From: an uncultured Lachnospiraceae bacterium
GTDB lineage: Bacteria > Bacillota > Clostridia > Lachnospirales > Lachnospiraceae
DNA length: 64,000 nucleotides
Assembly: GCA_910584965.1 (NCBI GenBank)
Contig: CAJUDZ010000001.1
Location: 62,001 to 126,000 of the forward strand
Direction: 5' to 3'
Shown here: piece after piece, positions 61,124-64,000 of the stretch
Layout: every line of letters starts with the position of its first letter
How positions within the stretch are numbered: position 1 is the first letter of the stretch
The notes under the pieces: model-generated
Seen by the model: the letters and a program-made list of their open reading frames with translations, nothing else
Databases searched by the model: none
What the model was told of the DNA's origin: nothing
Position numbers and translations under genes: made by a program

Positions 61124-62806
61124 ACATGTAAAGACAGAATTTTGTCCAACGATTATGCGGATGTGATAATTGACTATGTACTGCCGGAAGAAGAACAGAG
61201 GAGACTGCAGTTTGATTATTGTTTTTCCGCGATTGACGAAGAATTTGGAACCGCTCACATCAACAGGCAGGAAATTCCGCCGTTGTCCGTAGGAATGTAC
61301 GGTTATGCGGCCATTCCCAAACTGTACGGGCTGATGCAGACTTTTCAGGCGGAAAGTCTGGTAGAGACCGGGAATCTGCAGATACAGGGCCCGCCGCTGT
61401 CCTTAAAGGGGACGGGTGTGATCATCGGCTTTATCGATACGGGAATCCGTTATCAGCTGGATGTATTCCGAAATGAAACGGGCGGCAGCAGGATTTTGTC
61501 CATATGGGATCAGACGATTCATAGCGGAGAGCCGCCGGAAGGTTTTTTATATGGTACGGAGTATACAAGAGAGGATATTGACCGTGCACTGCAGAGTCAA
61601 AATCCTCTCGATGTCGTTCCCACCACCGATATAAACGGACACGGTACGGCGATGGCCTCTACGGCAGCCGGGAGCGTTCTGAATCAGGGACTGACTTTCA
61701 GAGGAGCGGCGCCGGAGGCGGAAATTGCGGTTGTAAAACTGAAAGGGGCCAAAAAATATCTGCGGGAATACTATCTGATTCCGGAAGAGGCCGAAGCATA
61801 CCAGGAAAACGATATCATGCAGGCTGTCAGATATCTGGAAGGCATGGCAATCGTGTTCAGGCGGCCGGTTGTGATCGTATTGGGAATCGGCACGAATATG
61901 GGCGATCATGCGGGAAATTCTCCGCTGGGAGCCTATCTGAACAAAATTGCCGCCAAGAGAAGCCGGGCGGTAGTGGTATGCGGGGGGAACGAAGGAGACA
62001 AGGAGCATCATTGCAGCGGGGTCATGCCGGAGGAAATCGAGCTGCGTGTGGAAGAAAATACAAAGGGTTTTTGCATGGAAATATGGGGGAATCGAATCGA
62101 TACGTACAGCGTATCGCTGCGCACGCCGGGCGGCGAGACGGTTTCAGGCATTGATTTCCGCGGCGGAATCGATAATAACTATACCTTTCTTTTCGACAGG
62201 ACGCGTATCTACACAGGGATTGCCCTGATAGAAAAACGCTCCGGGAACGAGCTTGTTTTTTTCCGGTTTCAGGATCCGACGCCAGGTATTTGGACCGTTA
62301 CGATAAATCCTGCGGCACGTGAGAACATACGCGGGTCCGGCCGTTTTCATATCTGGCTGCCAATCGAGGCATTTGTCGACGGCGGCGTCCGTTTTCTGGA
62401 GCCGGATCCGAACGTAACGCTGACGGAACCATCCAATGCGCAGGGCGTGATTACGGTCTCCGCATATAACGGCGTTACCGGCAGCTGGTTTTCGGAATCG
62501 GGCCGGGGATTTACTTCGGATGATACGGTTAAGCCGGATTTTGCGGCTCCCGGCGTACAGGTGGCGTCCGTTCTCGGAAACCGTACAGGTTCCAGCATGG
62601 CGGCGGCGCTTACGGCCGGGTGTGTGGCTCAGTTCATGGAATGGGCCATTGTGGAAGGGTATGCGCCTTTCGGAGAAAGCCGGACCATTAAGAGCAACCT
62701 GATCCGTGGTGCGGTGCGTGAGAGCAATGTTACGTATCCGGATGAGCGGTGGGGGTATGGGAAGCTGAACATCAGCCGGACGTTTGAGGTGCTGGCGAGG
62801 ACATAG
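61121..62806 (+). CDS. S8 (subtilisin) family peptidase, Csp-like
   Basis: A 561-aa protease. The triad is complete: Asp106 in GFIDTGIR, His174 in INGHGTAMAS and Ser492 in TGSSMAAALTAG; the oxyanion Asn is in VCGGNEG (about 290). A jelly-roll-like insertion of about 150 residues separates the oxyanion region from the Ser region, as in the Csp proteases of clostridia that process spore-germination hydrolases. There is no signal peptide; the first 95 residues resemble a prodomain. No good ribosome site precedes ATG 61121, and the start codon lies in an inverted repeat. A germination role is plausible but not shown. Confidence 0.88.
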   Translation: MTCKDRILSNDYADVIIDYVLPEEEQRRLQFDYCFSAIDEEFGTAHINRQEIPPLSVGMYGYAAIPKLYGLMQTFQAESLVETGNLQIQGPPLSLKGTGVIIGFIDTGIRYQLDVFRNETGGSRILSIWDQTIHSGEPPEGFLYGTEYTREDIDRALQSQNPLDVVPTTDINGHGTAMASTAAGSVLNQGLTFRGAAPEAEIAVVKLKGAKKYLREYYLIPEEAEAYQENDIMQAVRYLEGMAIVFRRPVVIVLGIGTNMGDHAGNSPLGAYLNKIAAKRSRAVVVCGGNEGDKEHHCSGVMPEEIELRVEENTKGFCMEIWGNRIDTYSVSLRTPGGETVSGIDFRGGIDNNYTFLFDRTRIYTGIALIEKRSGNELVFFRFQDPTPGIWTVTINPAARENIRGSGRFHIWLPIEAFVDGGVRFLEPDPNVTLTEPSNAQGVITVSAYNGVTGSWFSESGRGFTSDDTVKPDFAAPGVQVASVLGNRTGSSMAAALTAGCVAQFMEWAIVEGYAPFGESRTIKSNLIRGAVRESNVTYPDERWGYGKLNISRTFEVLART

Positions 62807-62877
62807 CGGGGGAAAAGGTATGGCTATTAGCGGGGAAGAAGGTTTTTGTTGATTTTATAACAACAGCCGCCCTGTGC

Positions 62878-62906
62878 TTGCATAATTTTAATAGAGCAGA
62901 TATACT
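62878..62906 (+). promoter_or_regulatory. promoter for the PIN/antitoxin-like pair
   Basis: -35 TTGCAT (62878-62883), a 17-bp spacer and -10 TATACT (62901-62906), about 50 bp before the PIN gene start. Confidence 0.65.
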
Positions 62907-62954
62907 ATAATTACAAGGTATTTGAGAACCGTAAAATGATTTGATGAGGTAAAA

Positions 62955-63305
62955 ATGAAAGTTTATCTGGATAATTGTTGTTATAACCGATTACTTGATG
63001 ATAGAAGTTATTCAAGAATTTATTATGAAAGAAATTCGGTTATGCTGATATTGGAGCTCGCAGAGAACGGAGAGTTTGACCTTGTTGGAAGTGAAATGCT
63101 GGTTCGGGAAATTGAAGATACACAAAACACATATCGGAAGTCTATTCTGCAAATGATGTATGGTCTCTGTAAGGACGAAATACAGGTAAATGAAGCAATT
63201 TTATACCGAGCCGAGGAAATCAGACATAACAGTAATATCAAGTATAAAGATAGTATCCATTTGGCATGTGCAGAAGCTGCCGGAGTGGAGGTGTTATATC
63301 AATGA
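62955..63305 (+). CDS. PIN-domain ribonuclease toxin-like protein, C-terminally short
   Basis: A 116-aa protein starting MKVYLDNCCYNRLLDD, where the Asp is the first acidic metal ligand of PIN nucleases; further acidic residues lie in SEMLVREIEDT and YKDSIHLACAEAAGVEVLY. Most PIN proteins continue with a final strand and another acidic residue (a TTDxxF-like segment); this one stops first, at a TGA that overlaps the next start. It may be a natural short form or a truncated toxin. GAGG precedes the ATG. Base composition is AT-richer than in the glycan locus, suggesting separate acquisition. Confidence 0.75.
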   Translation: MKVYLDNCCYNRLLDDRSYSRIYYERNSVMLILELAENGEFDLVGSEMLVREIEDTQNTYRKSILQMMYGLCKDEIQVNEAILYRAEEIRHNSNIKYKDSIHLACAEAAGVEVLYQ

Positions 63306-63514
63306 TTATGGCAAGACGGAATATTATCAGCGATAATGAATTACAAACAAATGGTTTAAATGCGTTGAAAGAAGCGTTGGGGGTGACGGGTACGTTAAAA
63401 TTTCTGGAACAGTTCGATCAGGGAGGGGCTGGGGATTATACAGCTGAGAAGTATCTAAATGATGAATACGAACCGACGGATGAAGAAATTCGAAAGATGT
63501 TTCAAAAATCATAA
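63302..63514 (+). CDS. small antitoxin-like protein paired with the PIN gene
   Basis: A 70-aa protein (MIMARRNIISDNELQTNGLN...) with a helical N-terminal half and an acidic C terminus (GDYTAEKYLNDEYEPTDEE). Its pattern, short helices followed by an FEQ/DYTxEK-type tail, resembles small proteins that accompany PIN-domain toxins. The start ATG 63302 overlaps the PIN stop (ATGA) and has GGAGG ten bases upstream; ATG 63308 is an alternative. The toxin-first gene order is less usual. Its antitoxin role is inferred from the overlap and PIN neighbour. Confidence 0.7.
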   Translation: MIMARRNIISDNELQTNGLNALKEALGVTGTLKFLEQFDQGGAGDYTAEKYLNDEYEPTDEEIRKMFQKS

Positions 63515-63905
63515 AAAGAATGGATGAAGCGATTAACATTTCTTAAAAGAACATTTCCACGGAAATATAATGTTTGAAAACATTGTTTATTCTGGAGGGA
63601 ATGTTTTTTATTTTAATAAATGTATTATTTAATTTTTTAGGTAAAAAAAGTAGAATTTTTAGCAAAATTGTAAGTTCATATAGATAAAAGACATAGTATA
63701 ATTTAAAAAGACATGAATAGATGAAATTTTAAATCTTTTTGATTCTTTATTTTATTATAGTAAAAATTGCTGCTCATTATAACATAATAGAAAAAATGGA
63801 TGAAGAGATTAAGGCTTCTGTTCAGAAACATTGGTAATCTGTTAATATTCTAACAGCGTATAAAATAGCGAGAATATAAGATACAAAGGATTATGGGGGA
63901 CGGAT
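63515..63905. other. AT-rich intergenic region with a duplicated segment
   Basis: This 391-bp gap has no credible gene. A segment containing ATGGATGAAG and GATTAA occurs twice, near 63518-63540 and 63793-63815. An inverted repeat CTGTTA/TAACAG (about 63839-63856) lies about 50 bp before the last gene and could be an operator. Its composition is much more AT-rich than the glycan locus. Confidence 0.5.
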
Positions 63906-64000
63906 ATGATGATTGTTAGAGACATTATTCTTCTGGAAAAAGATAAAAATAGAAAAGGTGATCTTTTTAACAGAATGGCCTATGATGTTTTTCACTCTCT
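63906..64000 (+). CDS. start of an unidentified gene (3' end outside window)
   Basis: The frame opens with MMIVRDIILLEKDKNRKGDL and continues FNRMAYDVFHS to the window edge, 31 codons in all. GGGGGA lies upstream of the first ATG. The fragment is too short to assign a family. Confidence 0.5.
   Translation, partial: MMIVRDIILLEKDKNRKGDLFNRMAYDVFHS

Overview
The window looks like a chromosome segment of a Gram-positive anaerobe of the Clostridia, most likely Lachnospiraceae. That placement is an inference from gene families and style: Shine-Dalgarno-led genes with frequent GTG/TTG starts, LCP and GH25 wall proteins, a Csp-like S8 protease, clostridial-type polytopic membrane proteins, and moderate-GC coding DNA with AT-rich promoters. 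No rRNA, tRNA, CRISPR array, prophage or transposase gene was recognised. About 47 genes are supported, and nearly all serve synthesis, modification, export or anchoring of cell-surface glycans.

Layout. 1-3.4 kb: the end of a UDP-glucose dehydrogenase, a UDP-glucuronate 4-epimerase, a membrane GT2 and a ChbG/YdjC-type deacetylase. 3.4-6 kb (minus): an SGNH protein and an MBOAT acyltransferase. 6.2-8 kb (minus): a two-component system with its own promoter. 8.2-29.3 kb: an accessory surface-modification block with two more MBOATs, four more SGNH-like proteins, a stand-alone acyl carrier protein, a VOC protein, GtrA, several large polytopic membrane proteins (DUF6044-, DUF6056- and DUF6077-like), a radical SAM/SPASM protein and a FAD oxidoreductase. 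29.6-36.7 kb: a small zinc-ribbon protein, two GH25 muramidase-like wall proteins and dTDP-rhamnose genes. 36.7-56.9 kb: rfbC, an ABC exporter (Wzm/Wzt type), a methyltransferase-kinase fusion resembling WbdD, five GT2 proteins, a phosphoglucomutase, a WcaJ-like initiating transferase, an LCP ligase and glmS. 57-62.8 kb: HtrA, an unusual ClpX and an S8 protease. The last 1.2 kb is AT-rich, with a PIN/antitoxin-like pair and the start of another gene.

How the genes could work together (inference): a WcaJ-type enzyme starts a lipid-linked glycan; rhamnose and uronic-acid precursors feed the GT2 enzymes; the WbdD-like protein caps the chain; Wzm/Wzt, whose ATPase carries a C-terminal recognition domain, exports capped chains; LCP attaches them to the wall. 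MBOAT/SGNH pairs would O-acylate glycans outside the cell.

The most unusual observation is a family of four intergenic palindromic elements (21486-21683, 23441-23526, 29427-29609, 58920-59101). Three share a roughly 105-bp core that folds into a second imperfect stem. Their long outer arms differ between copies yet stay nearly perfectly self-complementary within each copy. Other notable points are an in-frame TGA splitting a membrane-protein gene, an SGNH paralogue that has lost its nucleophile, a 34-bp repeat array beside alternative start codons, and a ClpX with a long N-terminal extension.
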